A stretch of 64,000 nt of DNA from Enterobacter sp. kpr-6 (GTDB taxonomy: Bacteria > Pseudomonadota > Gammaproteobacteria > Enterobacterales > Enterobacteriaceae). Location of the stretch: NCBI RefSeq assembly GCF_900116015.1, contig NZ_FOYH01000011.1:1-64000 (forward strand), written 5' to 3'. The number at the start of each line of letters is the position of its first letter. Position 1 is the first letter of the stretch. Below the pieces are notes generated by a model that was not told where the DNA came from, did not search any database, and saw only the letters and a list, made by a program, of their open reading frames with translations. Below, piece after piece: positions 48,480 to 56,725 of this stretch. Both the position numbers and the translations under genes were made by a program.

Positions 48480-48518
48480 TTCCGAAACGTTTTGGTTGGC
48501 ATCCGAAACGTTTCGGAT
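48480..48518 (+). promoter_or_regulatory. Twin raf operators flanking a -35 box
   Basis: TTCCGAAACGTTTTGGTT (48480-48497, imperfect) and ATCCGAAACGTTTCGGAT (48501-48518, perfect palindrome) have centres 21 bases apart, two helical turns. Between them TTGGCA (48496-48501) is a good -35 hexamer. The known raf operon has two 18-bp operators flanking its -35 box, so this layout matches. A CRP half site ATCACA lies at 48473-48478. Confidence 0.82.
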
Positions 48519-48553
48519 CAACCATTGAAGCATCACTTATGAGGAGATGCTCA

Positions 48554-50677
48554 ATGGAAACGACCTGCGTGCGCCTGCAAAGCGCCACTGTGGATGTGAT
48601 AATCAAAACCCACCCGTTCGCCGAAATTCTCTACTGGGGCGCGCATCTTAGTGATTTTTCGCCGCAGGATGTCGCCACTCTCGAACGCCCGGTTGCCAAC
48701 GGCAAACTGGATGTCGATGCGCCCGTGACGCTGATGGCTGAACCGGGTCACGGTCTGTTTGGTTCGCCGGGCATTGAAGGGCACCGCAGCGGCCTCGATG
48801 GTTCTCCGGTCTTCACCACCGTTCACTGTGAGCAGCACGATGGCTCGCTGACCCTCCTCAGCGAAGACACCCGCGCCGGACTGCGTTTGCAGAGTGAAAT
48901 CAGCCTCGACGCGTCCGGCGTGCTGAAAATTCGTCACGGTCTGACCAATGTGCGGGCAGGGGCCTGGCAGGTGGATCGGCTGGCGGTCACGCTGCCGGTG
49001 GCGGAACGGGCGCAGGAGGTGATGGCCTTTCACGGGCGCTGGACCCGTGAATTTCAGCCGCACCGCGTGGCGCTGACCCACGACAGTTTCGTGCTGGAAA
49101 GCCGCCGGGGGCGCAGCTCGCACGAGCATTTTCCGGCGCTGATCGCAGGCAGTACCGGCTTTAGCGAAATGCAGGGCGACGTGTGGGGGGCGCACCTGGG
49201 CTGGAGCGGCAACCACCGGATGCGTTGCGAAGTGAAGACCGACGGACGCCGCTACATGCAGGCGGAGGCGCTCTATCTGCCGGGCGAAATGGCGCTGGGC
49301 GAGGGCGAAACGCTGTGGACGCCGTGGCTCTACGCCAGCCACTCCGCAAACGGGCTTAACGGCATGAGCCAGCAGTACCACCGTTTCCTGCGCGAGCTGG
49401 TGATCCGCTTCCCGGAAAATAAGCCGCGCCCGGTGCACCTCAACACCTGGGAGGGCATCTATTTCAACCACTCCCCGGCTTATATTATGCAGATGGCTGA
49501 GGACGCGGCGGCGCTCGGCGTCGAGCGTTTTATCATTGATGATGGCTGGTTTAAGGGGCGCAATGACGATCGCGCGGCGCTCGGCGACTGGTATCTCGAC
49601 ACGCAAAAATACCCGGACGGCCTGAAGCCGGTTATCGATCACGTTAAAAACCAGGGTATGGAGTTTGGCATCTGGGTGGAGCCGGAAATGATCAACCCAA
49701 ATTCCGACCTCTACCGCGCGCACCCGGAGTGGGTGCTGGCGCTGCCGGACTATCCGCAGGCCACCGGACGGCACCAGCTGGTGCTCAACCTGAACATTCC
49801 GGCGGCATTTGATTATCTGCTGGAGCGCATGAGCTGGCTGCTCGGCGAGCACGATATTGATTATGTGAAATGGGATATGAACCGCGAACTGGTGCAGCCG
49901 GGGCATAACGGCAAAGCCGCCGCCGATGCGCAAACCCGCCAGTACTATCGCCTGCTCGATACGCTGCGCACCCGTTTCCCCGATGTGGAATTTGAGTCCT
50001 GCGCCTCCGGCGGCGGGCGTATAGATTACGGCGTGCTGACGCGCTGCCACCGTTTCTGGCCGTCGGATAATAACGACGCGCTGGAGCGCAACGCTATCCA
50101 GCGCGGGATGAGCTATTTCTTCCCGCCGGAAGTAATGGGCGCGCACATCGGCAATCGCCACTGCCACGCCACGTTCCGCCAGCACAGCATTGCGTTTCGC
50201 GGACTGACGGCGCTGTTCGGGCACATGGGGCTGGAACTGGACCCCACCAATGCCGACGCGGGCGAGCGGGAAGGCTACCGGCATTACGCCGCGCTCTACA
50301 AACAGTGGCGTGAGGTGATCCATTCCGGCACCCAGTGGCGGGTCGATATGCCCGATGCCACCACCCAGGTTCAGGGCGTGGTGAGCCAGGATAAGCGGCA
50401 GGCGCTGTTTAGCGTCAGCCAGCTTGCGATGCCGGATTACAGCCTGATGCCGCCGTTGCGCGTGCCGGGACTGGAGGCCAGCGCCCGCTACCGCACCACC
50501 CTTCTGGATCACCCCAACATTCAGCTTACGGGCGAGGGCGGGCACACCATGCGCAAGTTACCCGCGTGGATGACCGGGACGCAAACGGTCAGCGGTGCCT
50601 GGTTAATGCAGGCGGGGATGAGCCTGCCGGTGCTCGACCCGGAAAGCGCCATTCTGATTGGCTTTGAACGCGTGTAG
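48554..50677 (+). CDS. rafA: Alpha-galactosidase RafA (GH36)
   Basis: RafA hydrolyses terminal alpha-1,6-galactose from raffinose or melibiose in the cytoplasm. The 707-residue protein has an N-terminal beta-sandwich, a central (beta/alpha)8 barrel with the nucleophile Asp in YVKWDMNRE and acid/base Asp in WPSDNNDALER, and a C-terminal beta domain. FIIDDGWFKGRNDDRAALGD and CASGGGRIDYG are GH36 signatures. GAGGAG lies seven bases before the ATG at 48554; an upstream ATG at 48539 overlaps that site. The length is near the 708 residues of plasmid RafA. Confidence 0.92.
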   Translation: METTCVRLQSATVDVIIKTHPFAEILYWGAHLSDFSPQDVATLERPVANGKLDVDAPVTLMAEPGHGLFGSPGIEGHRSGLDGSPVFTTVHCEQHDGSLTLLSEDTRAGLRLQSEISLDASGVLKIRHGLTNVRAGAWQVDRLAVTLPVAERAQEVMAFHGRWTREFQPHRVALTHDSFVLESRRGRSSHEHFPALIAGSTGFSEMQGDVWGAHLGWSGNHRMRCEVKTDGRRYMQAEALYLPGEMALGEGETLWTPWLYASHSANGLNGMSQQYHRFLRELVIRFPENKPRPVHLNTWEGIYFNHSPAYIMQMAEDAAALGVERFIIDDGWFKGRNDDRAALGDWYLDTQKYPDGLKPVIDHVKNQGMEFGIWVEPEMINPNSDLYRAHPEWVLALPDYPQATGRHQLVLNLNIPAAFDYLLERMSWLLGEHDIDYVKWDMNRELVQPGHNGKAAADAQTRQYYRLLDTLRTRFPDVEFESCASGGGRIDYGVLTRCHRFWPSDNNDALERNAIQRGMSYFFPPEVMGAHIGNRHCHATFRQHSIAFRGLTALFGHMGLELDPTNADAGEREGYRHYAALYKQWREVIHSGTQWRVDMPDATTQVQGVVSQDKRQALFSVSQLAMPDYSLMPPLRVPGLEASARYRTTLLDHPNIQLTGEGGHTMRKLPAWMTGTQTVSGAWLMQAGMSLPVLDPESAILIGFERV

Positions 50678-50719
50678 TGGCGACGGGCCGCGCAGACGGC
50701 CCTTACTGAGGAAAACACA

Positions 50720-51982
50720 ATGAACACAACTGCCTGTACCCATAAAAATAACCCTAACTTCTGGATTTTCGGCTCGTTCTTTTTTCTCTACTTTTTCATT
50801 ATGGCGACCTGCTATCCGTTTCTGCCGATATGGCTGTCGGATATCATCGGCCTGAGCAAGACCGATACCGGGATCGTCTTCTCCTGCATTTCGCTGTCGG
50901 CTATCGCCTTCCAGCCGGTGCTGGGGGTGATCTCCGATAAACTCGGGTTGAAGAAACATCTGCTGTGGATCATCGCTATCATGCTGTTTCTGTTTGCGCC
51001 CTTCTTCCTGTACGTGTTCGCGCCGCTGCTGAAAGTAAGCATCTGGCTTGGCGCGCTCAGCGGCGGGTTATATATCGGCTTTGTTTTCTCGGCGGGTTCC
51101 GGGGCGATTGAGGCGTATATCGAGCGCGTCAGCCGTAACAACTTTTTCGAATACGGCAAAGCGCGCATGTTTGGCTGCCTTGGCTGGGGACTGTGCGCCT
51201 CGACCGCCGGGATGCTGTTCAGCATCAACCCGGCATGGGTGTTCTGGATGGGGTCAGGCGCGGCGCTGATTTTAATGGTGCTGCTGCTCGTTTCCCGCCC
51301 GCAGGCGAACCAGACCGCGCAGGTGATGAACGCGCTGGGCGCAAACTCGCCGCAAATCACCAGCAAAATGGTGTTCAACCTGTTCCGCCAGCGCAGAATG
51401 TGGATGTTCGTGCTCTACGTTATCGGCGTGGCGTGCGTTTACGACGTGTTCGACCAACAGTTTGCGACCTTCTTTAAATCCTTCTTCGCCACCCCGCAGG
51501 CGGGCACGCAGGCCTTTGGGTTTGCCACTACCGCCGGAGAGTTATGCAACGCGGTGATCATGTTCTGCTCGCCATGGATCATCAACCGCATCGGTGCGAA
51601 AAACACCCTGCTGATTGCCGGGACGATCATGGCGACGCGCATCATCGGCTCTGCTTTCGCCACCACGGTGGTGGAAGTGGTGGCGCTGAAAATGCTGCAC
51701 GCGCTGGAAGTGCCGTTCCTGCTGGTGGGCGCGTTCAAATACATCACCGGCGTCTTCGACACCCGGCTGTCTGCCACCATTTATCTGATTGGTTTTAACT
51801 TTGCCAAACAACTGGCGGCGATTTTCCTCTCCGCCTTCGCCGGAAATATGTATGACCGCATCGGCTTCCAGGACACCTATCTCATTCTGGGCTGTTTAGT
51901 GCTGTCGGTAACGGTTATTTCGGCCTTCACCCTGACCAATAATCGCGTAACTGCGCCGATTGAAAAACCGCAGGCAATATAA
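50720..51982 (+). CDS. rafB: Raffinose:H+ symporter RafB (LacY family)
   Basis: This 420-residue transporter of the oligosaccharide:H+ symporter family has twelve membrane helices. Residues essential in LacY are recognisable: Glu and Arg of EAYIERVSR and KARMFGCLGWG, the Asp pair in VYDVFDQQF, Glu in GELCNA, Arg in MATRIIG, and His and Glu in LHALEVPFL. It is very close to plasmid RafB. It forms a two-gene unit with rafA (42-bp gap) and ends in a terminator. The sucrose hydrolase gene rafD that follows rafB on plasmids is absent. Confidence 0.92.
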   Translation: MNTTACTHKNNPNFWIFGSFFFLYFFIMATCYPFLPIWLSDIIGLSKTDTGIVFSCISLSAIAFQPVLGVISDKLGLKKHLLWIIAIMLFLFAPFFLYVFAPLLKVSIWLGALSGGLYIGFVFSAGSGAIEAYIERVSRNNFFEYGKARMFGCLGWGLCASTAGMLFSINPAWVFWMGSGAALILMVLLLVSRPQANQTAQVMNALGANSPQITSKMVFNLFRQRRMWMFVLYVIGVACVYDVFDQQFATFFKSFFATPQAGTQAFGFATTAGELCNAVIMFCSPWIINRIGAKNTLLIAGTIMATRIIGSAFATTVVEVVALKMLHALEVPFLLVGAFKYITGVFDTRLSATIYLIGFNFAKQLAAIFLSAFAGNMYDRIGFQDTYLILGCLVLSVTVISAFTLTNNRVTAPIEKPQAI

Positions 51983-51994
51983 AAAGAGTCACCG

Positions 51995-52021
51995 CTCCCC
52001 ACACAATTTGTGGGGAGTTTT
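51995..52021 (+). terminator. rafAB terminator
   Basis: CTCCCCACA and TGTGGGGAG form a perfect 9-bp stem with a 5-nt loop and four T. It lies 13 bases after the rafB stop. Confidence 0.87.
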
Positions 52022-52132
52022 GTTCTCGTGTCTTTAATTACGTGTTGTCTGAAAAGAATAAAGAAATTCCTGCGGCTAATAGTCAACGCCATAAGTGCGT
52101 GTACCATCACATTCGATATTTTTTCGCTGGCC

Positions 52133-52138
52133 TATACT
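52133..52138 (+). promoter_or_regulatory. Candidate -10 box before the leader ORF
   Basis: TATACT fits a sigma70 -10 element and lies 26 bases before the leader ORF start. No good -35 is seen at 17 bases, so an activator may be needed. Confidence 0.4.
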
Positions 52139-52163
52139 CCGCCTGTCATATTCAGGAGCAGCT

Positions 52164-52634
52164 ATGGCCTATATCGCCCGATATTATTTCATCAGCACCG
52201 CATTCTTACTGTCGATTGACGGTAGGATCAGGACGCTGCTGAATAATATTTGCTGGTTCACCTCCATAAATGCCCTCGAAGACGATGCCTCGTTTGAATC
52301 TGATGAAGATGCGTTCCTGAACTGGGCGCAGGTCTGGTGCAGCGCCAGAAAACTTTGTGTCTCCGTTTATCGCCCGACAAAGCCTGTAAAAGCCCGCCGC
52401 CGCGCCGCCCATTCCACCCGGCTGCACAGCCGTAAGCGTTACGAACTGGCGTTCTTATGCCGCATCTCCAGCCTGCATCAGCTCAGAGCGTGCCACCACG
52501 CCAGTGGTGAGCTGGATGACGCCGCATCTTCAATCTCTGTTTTCTCTGAAAGCACAATGCGCTCACGCCATTGTGCTTTTTTTATTGCTAAAAAATGCCC
52601 TTCTAAGGAGTTGATATGTTTATTGTTTGCGTAG
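52164..52634 (+). CDS. Unrecognised ORF in the leader of the PTS operon
   Basis: This 156-codon ORF begins MAYIARYYFISTAFLLSI after a good ribosome site (CAGGAGCAGCT) and a TATACT box. The first part has an aromatic hydrophobic stretch, then an acidic segment (EDDASFESDEDAF) and a basic, histidine-rich middle. Its last 29 codons run through a strong intrinsic terminator (52549-52583) and overlap the EIIB start by 19 bases. I recognise no family. It may be a real protein, a regulatory leader ORF, or an sRNA that contains a chance frame. Confidence 0.4.
   Translation: MAYIARYYFISTAFLLSIDGRIRTLLNNICWFTSINALEDDASFESDEDAFLNWAQVWCSARKLCVSVYRPTKPVKARRRAAHSTRLHSRKRYELAFLCRISSLHQLRACHHASGELDDAASSISVFSESTMRSRHCAFFIAKKCPSKELICLLFA
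52549..52583 (+). terminator. Strong terminator 32 bases before the PTS operon
   Basis: AAAGCACAATG and CATTGTGCTTT pair perfectly over 11 bp with a 9-nt loop, and the stem ends in a run of seven T. The first PTS gene starts at 52616, leaving no room for a separate promoter after it. It therefore looks like an attenuator. Confidence 0.88.
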
Positions 52635-52930
52635 CGGCCTGTCCGACAGGCGTGGCTCATACCTATATGGCAGCGGAAGCCCTCGAAATGACCGGCAAAC
52701 AGCGCGGTCATGAAATCAAAGTGGAAACCCAGGGCAGCATGGGCGTGGAAAACGAAATCACCGCTGAGGATCTGGCGCGTGCCGATGCGGTGATTCTGGC
52801 CACCGATGTGGCGGTGACCAACCGGGAGCGCTTCGACGGCATGGTGAAACTGGAGTGCAGCGTCGCCGATCCCATTAAATTTGGCGACGCGGTGTTTGAA
52901 GCCATCGAACAGGAGATAGCAAATGGCTAA
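52616..52930 (+). CDS. PTS fructose-like EIIB component
   Basis: This 104-residue stand-alone EIIB of the fructose family has the phospho-cysteine Cys9 in ACPTGVAHTYMAAEAL. It transfers phosphate from an EIIA domain to the incoming sugar at the partner EIIC. AAGGAG precedes the ATG. The stop overlaps the EIIC start by 8 bases. With a GH38 gene downstream, the sugar is probably an alpha-mannoside such as mannosylglycerate, as for MngA, but this is inference. Confidence 0.92.
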   Translation: MFIVCVAACPTGVAHTYMAAEALEMTGKQRGHEIKVETQGSMGVENEITAEDLARADAVILATDVAVTNRERFDGMVKLECSVADPIKFGDAVFEAIEQEIANG

Positions 52931-54038
52931 GTTCAAAGGCGGGAGCGGCCCTTCTGCGGGCACGGAAATCAAAAATGCGATCATGACCGGCGTGTCATGG
53001 ATGCTGCCCTTTGTCATCGCCGGGGCGGTGCTGATGGGCATCGCGCGTATCGGCGCATCGATGTATGGCATTGATAACATCTGGGACGGCAGCCACGCGC
53101 AGGCCGCAAGCGTCGTGGTGCAACTGCTGCACAAATTTGATGGCTTTGGCGGTATGGCGCTGTCGCTGATGCTGCCGGTTGTTGCCGGGTACATCAGCTT
53201 TGCGATTGCCAACAAACCCGGCCTGGCACCGGGCATGGTCGGCGGATTACTCGCCAGCAACCTCGGCACCGGCTTTCTGGGCGCGCTGGCGGCGGGATTT
53301 GTCGCCGGTTACATCGTGCGTGCCCTCGCTACCCACATCAAACTGCCGAAAGCGCTGGCTTCTGCCGGGCCGATTTTCATCCTGCCCGTCGGCGGCACGC
53401 TGCTGACCTGTCTGGTGATGGCGTTTATCATCGGCACGCCGCTGGCGGCGCTCAATCACGGCATGGAAAGCTGGCTGATGTCGATGTCCGGCGCGAACAA
53501 AGTCATCCTCGCAGCGGTGGTTGGCGGCATGGTGGGCTTTGACCTTGGCGGCCCGGTCAACAAGGCGGCGGTCACCACTGCGATGGCGCTGCTGGCCTCC
53601 GGGATTTACGACCCCAACACCGCCGCGCAGGTGGCGATCATCGTTCCGCCGATTGGCCTTGGCGTGGCGACGCTGCTGTGGGCAAAACGCTTCCCGGAAT
53701 CCCTGCGCGAAGCGGGTAAAGCCTCCACCCTGATGGGGCTGATTGGCGTCTCCGAAGGGGCGATCCCCTTTGCGCTGTCGAATCCAAAAATCATCGTCAT
53801 TAACGTACTCGGTTCCGCAGTCGGTGCAGCGATGGCGGTAGGCCTGGGCGCAGTCAACCACGCGCCGATCTCAGGCTTTTACGGCTGGCTTGCAGTGGAT
53901 AACTGGCTTATTTACGTGCTTTCCATTGCCACCGGTTCGGCCATTATTGCCTTTGGATCGTTACTGGTCTTTCGTGGCGATGTGCCGAATGAAAATAAAC
54001 CCGCTGCGGTAGCGCCGAAATTTAAAGTCGGGCGCTAA
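52923..54038 (+). CDS. PTS fructose-like EIIC component
   Basis: This 371-residue inner-membrane permease has about nine to ten helices and fructose-family EIIC motifs such as GFDLGGPVNKAA and GVSEGAIPFAL. It translocates the sugar phosphorylated by the preceding EIIB. AGGAG precedes the ATG inside the EIIB coding end. It is split from EIIB, unlike MngA of E. coli, which is a single EIIABC protein. Confidence 0.92.
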   Translation: MAKFKGGSGPSAGTEIKNAIMTGVSWMLPFVIAGAVLMGIARIGASMYGIDNIWDGSHAQAASVVVQLLHKFDGFGGMALSLMLPVVAGYISFAIANKPGLAPGMVGGLLASNLGTGFLGALAAGFVAGYIVRALATHIKLPKALASAGPIFILPVGGTLLTCLVMAFIIGTPLAALNHGMESWLMSMSGANKVILAAVVGGMVGFDLGGPVNKAAVTTAMALLASGIYDPNTAAQVAIIVPPIGLGVATLLWAKRFPESLREAGKASTLMGLIGVSEGAIPFALSNPKIIVINVLGSAVGAAMAVGLGAVNHAPISGFYGWLAVDNWLIYVLSIATGSAIIAFGSLLVFRGDVPNENKPAAVAPKFKVGR

Positions 54039-54068
54039 GCGCGTTATTCATCATCGACGGAGAAATCA

Positions 54069-54086
54069 CAGGCTTATTTAAGCCTG
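54069..54086 (+). repeat. Intercistronic hairpin between EIIC and the mannosidase
   Basis: CAGGCTTA and TAAGCCTG form a perfect 8-bp stem around TT in the 86-bp gap. No T-run follows. It may protect or process the mRNA. Confidence 0.5.
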
Positions 54087-54124
54087 GGGATTTACGCATC
54101 CTGAATTTAAGCAAAGAGGCAGGA

Positions 54125-56710
54125 ATGAAAACCGTACATTTGATTCAGCACACCCACTGGGATCGGGAATGGTATTTCACCGAGAACGATTCGCGGGTCG
54201 TACTTTATTATTTCATGCAGGATTTGCTCACGCGTCTGGAGCAGGACACCACACTCGGCCCCTTTATCCTCGACGGGCAAACGGTGGTGCTGGAGGATTT
54301 TATGCGCGTGGCACCCGACGAGCGCGAACGCGTGCAGCGACTTATCCACGAAGGCCGCATTCTTATCGGCCCCTGGTATACGCAGACCGATTTTTTAGTG
54401 GTCGGTGCGGAGTCCATCGCCCGCAATTTGCTGCTCGGTAAAGCCGACTGCGACACGTGGGGCGGCACGATGCCGGTCGGCTATGTACCGGATTCCTTCG
54501 GGCAAAGCGCGCAGCTGCCGCTCTTTTTGCGTGAATTTGGCATAGATTGCGCGGTGATCTGGCGCGGCTGGTGTGAGTACGATGTCGCCAGCAGCGAGTT
54601 CGACTGGGTGGCGCAGGGCGGTCGCGCGGTCACCACGGCGGTGCTGCCGTGGGGTTACGGCTGCGCGAAATGGCTGCCCACGGACGCTGACAAGGCCATG
54701 GACGTCCTGCCCGCCATTCTGCAAAAGCAGGCGCGTTTTTCACTCACTGATGAACTGCTCTTGCCGAACGGCAACGATCAGTCGCCGTTTGAGTACGGCG
54801 TCCCGGCGATGCTCGATGCGTTAAACGAACGCCAGCAGGATTACCGTTTTCAGCGCAGCGACTTTAGCGCCTTTTTCGCCGCGCTGCGGGCCACGAAAAC
54901 GCCGTTGCCGACGTTTAGCGGCGAGTTACTCAGCCCGAAATATATGCGCATCCATCGCGGGATTTTCTCCACGCGCATCGACATAAAACTCCTGAACGCG
55001 CGCCTTGAGCAGTTCGTCAGCCAGACGCTGGAACCGCTGCTGGCAGTGAACATGCGCCTTGGCCTGCCGTATCCGCAGCAGGCGGTGGAAAACATCTGGC
55101 GCGAGGCGATGAAATCCCACGCCCACGACAGCATCGGCGGCTGCAATGCCGATCGCGTCAACAGCATGGTCAAAGCGCGGCTCACCGACGGGCTGGAGAG
55201 CGCCCGGCAGCTGTTCGATCTGAACATGAAAATGCTGGCGGAGGGCATCAGCGCCCGCCAGGACGGTAAAAAAATCATTCTGTTCAACCCGTTGCCGCAC
55301 GTGCGTGACGCGCAGGTAACGCTGACGCTCTACACGCCGCACGCCGATTTCCGCATTGTCGACGACGCCGGAAACCCGTGCCGCTGGCAGTTGCTGCGTG
55401 AGACGCCGCAGGATATGTCGACCATCGTGCAGGAGCTGTCCAACAGCACCACCACCACCTGGTATCGCAAGTGCGAGATTTTGCTGGAGGCGGCGGCGCT
55501 CCCCGCCTGCGGCTATCGCACTTTCTCTCTCCAGGAAGGGCAGCCCGCCGGATTTGCCCATCAGACCCAGGATACCGACGCGCTGGAAAACGCCTGGCTG
55601 CGGCTGGAACTGGAGGACGGGCAGCTTACCCTCACCGATAAACGCAGCCAGCAGCGCTACCCGCATATTTTACGGCTGGTGGACGGCGGCGACGCCGGGG
55701 ACAACTACAACTACTCCCCGCCCGCACAGGACTGGCAGATCACCAGCGACGGCTGCCTGACGAAATCGCACTGCGTGCGGGCGACGCTCAACGACACGCT
55801 CACCCTGCACTGGCGCATCCCGGCACCCGTTGATGCCGCGGCGCGTCAGGCGCATGAGTGCAACGGGCTGCTTGAGGTCGCGATGACCATCCGGTTACCG
55901 CACGACCGCCCGTGGCTGGACGTTGAAATCGACGTCAATAACACCCTGCGCGATCACCGTTTGCAGGTGGAAATCCCGGTCGGCATTGAGCAGGCGTTCC
56001 ATTTTGCCGATCAGCCGTTTGGCCTGATCCAGCGGGAAAATCGCCCGGCTGCCCTGCAACACTGGCAGGCGGAGAACTGGACGGAAGCGCCCGCGTCGCT
56101 GTGGCCGATGCAAAGCCTCGTGATGCTGCATAACGCCACGCGTGGGCTGTGCGCGGTCACGGAAGGGCTGCGGGAATATGAGATCCCGGCGGCGCAAACC
56201 GGGGTGATTGCGGTCACGCTGTTGCGCAGCGTCGGCTGGCTTGGGCTGCCGGATCTGCCGTGGCGACCGGGACGCGCCTCCGGGATGGTTCTGCCTTCGC
56301 CGGAGTCGCAAATTCCGGGTCAGCACCATTTCCATCTGGCTGTGTTGCCGATGGCGGAAGGGCAAAGCGCCGGTTTCTGGCGCGCGGTGGAACACTGGCG
56401 CACGCCCGCCAGCGGTTATCTGGACTCTGGCTGGTCGCGCTTTCGCACCAACCCGCACGGCCTGCGCTTTGCCGATCATTACAGCGTGCTGGCATGGGAC
56501 TGTGCGCTGCACTTCAGCACCCTCAAAAAGGCGCAGAACGGCAACGCGCTGATACTGCGCGGCTGGAATCCGGGCCTGACGCCGCTGCCCTGCGTGACGC
56601 CAGACGTGAACACCGCCGCACAGCCCGTGACGCTGGCGGAAACGCCCGTCGATGCGCTCAGTGACACCGTTGCGCCCGGTACGCCGCTTTCCTGGCGGAT
56701 GGATTATTAA
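54125..56710 (+). CDS. GH38 alpha-mannosidase (MngB-like)
   Basis: This 861-residue cytoplasmic glycosidase probably cleaves the phosphorylated alpha-mannoside delivered by the PTS. Zinc ligands are seen in HTHWDREWYF (His11, Asp13) and in KSHAHDSIGG. The nucleophile is Asp123 in YVPDSFGQ. Overall layout and length resemble E. coli MngB (877 residues, mannosylglycerate 6-phosphate hydrolase), with shared blocks such as LIGPWYTQTD and LLPNG-DQ. Strong similarity in the beta domains is not evident by eye, so the natural substrate may differ. Confidence 0.9.
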   Translation: MKTVHLIQHTHWDREWYFTENDSRVVLYYFMQDLLTRLEQDTTLGPFILDGQTVVLEDFMRVAPDERERVQRLIHEGRILIGPWYTQTDFLVVGAESIARNLLLGKADCDTWGGTMPVGYVPDSFGQSAQLPLFLREFGIDCAVIWRGWCEYDVASSEFDWVAQGGRAVTTAVLPWGYGCAKWLPTDADKAMDVLPAILQKQARFSLTDELLLPNGNDQSPFEYGVPAMLDALNERQQDYRFQRSDFSAFFAALRATKTPLPTFSGELLSPKYMRIHRGIFSTRIDIKLLNARLEQFVSQTLEPLLAVNMRLGLPYPQQAVENIWREAMKSHAHDSIGGCNADRVNSMVKARLTDGLESARQLFDLNMKMLAEGISARQDGKKIILFNPLPHVRDAQVTLTLYTPHADFRIVDDAGNPCRWQLLRETPQDMSTIVQELSNSTTTTWYRKCEILLEAAALPACGYRTFSLQEGQPAGFAHQTQDTDALENAWLRLELEDGQLTLTDKRSQQRYPHILRLVDGGDAGDNYNYSPPAQDWQITSDGCLTKSHCVRATLNDTLTLHWRIPAPVDAAARQAHECNGLLEVAMTIRLPHDRPWLDVEIDVNNTLRDHRLQVEIPVGIEQAFHFADQPFGLIQRENRPAALQHWQAENWTEAPASLWPMQSLVMLHNATRGLCAVTEGLREYEIPAAQTGVIAVTLLRSVGWLGLPDLPWRPGRASGMVLPSPESQIPGQHHFHLAVLPMAEGQSAGFWRAVEHWRTPASGYLDSGWSRFRTNPHGLRFADHYSVLAWDCALHFSTLKKAQNGNALILRGWNPGLTPLPCVTPDVNTAAQPVTLAETPVDALSDTVAPGTPLSWRMDY

Positions 56711-56725
56711 AAGGACGAACACCTT

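Noticed and set aside
48551-50545. 664-codon open frame antisense to rafA
   Set aside because: rafA has complete GH36 signatures and operators; the antisense frame has low-complexity Arg/His/Ala content.
52206-52427. 73-codon minus-strand frame in the PTS leader
   Set aside because: It lacks a ribosome site and recognisable features; the plus-strand ORF has a better start context.
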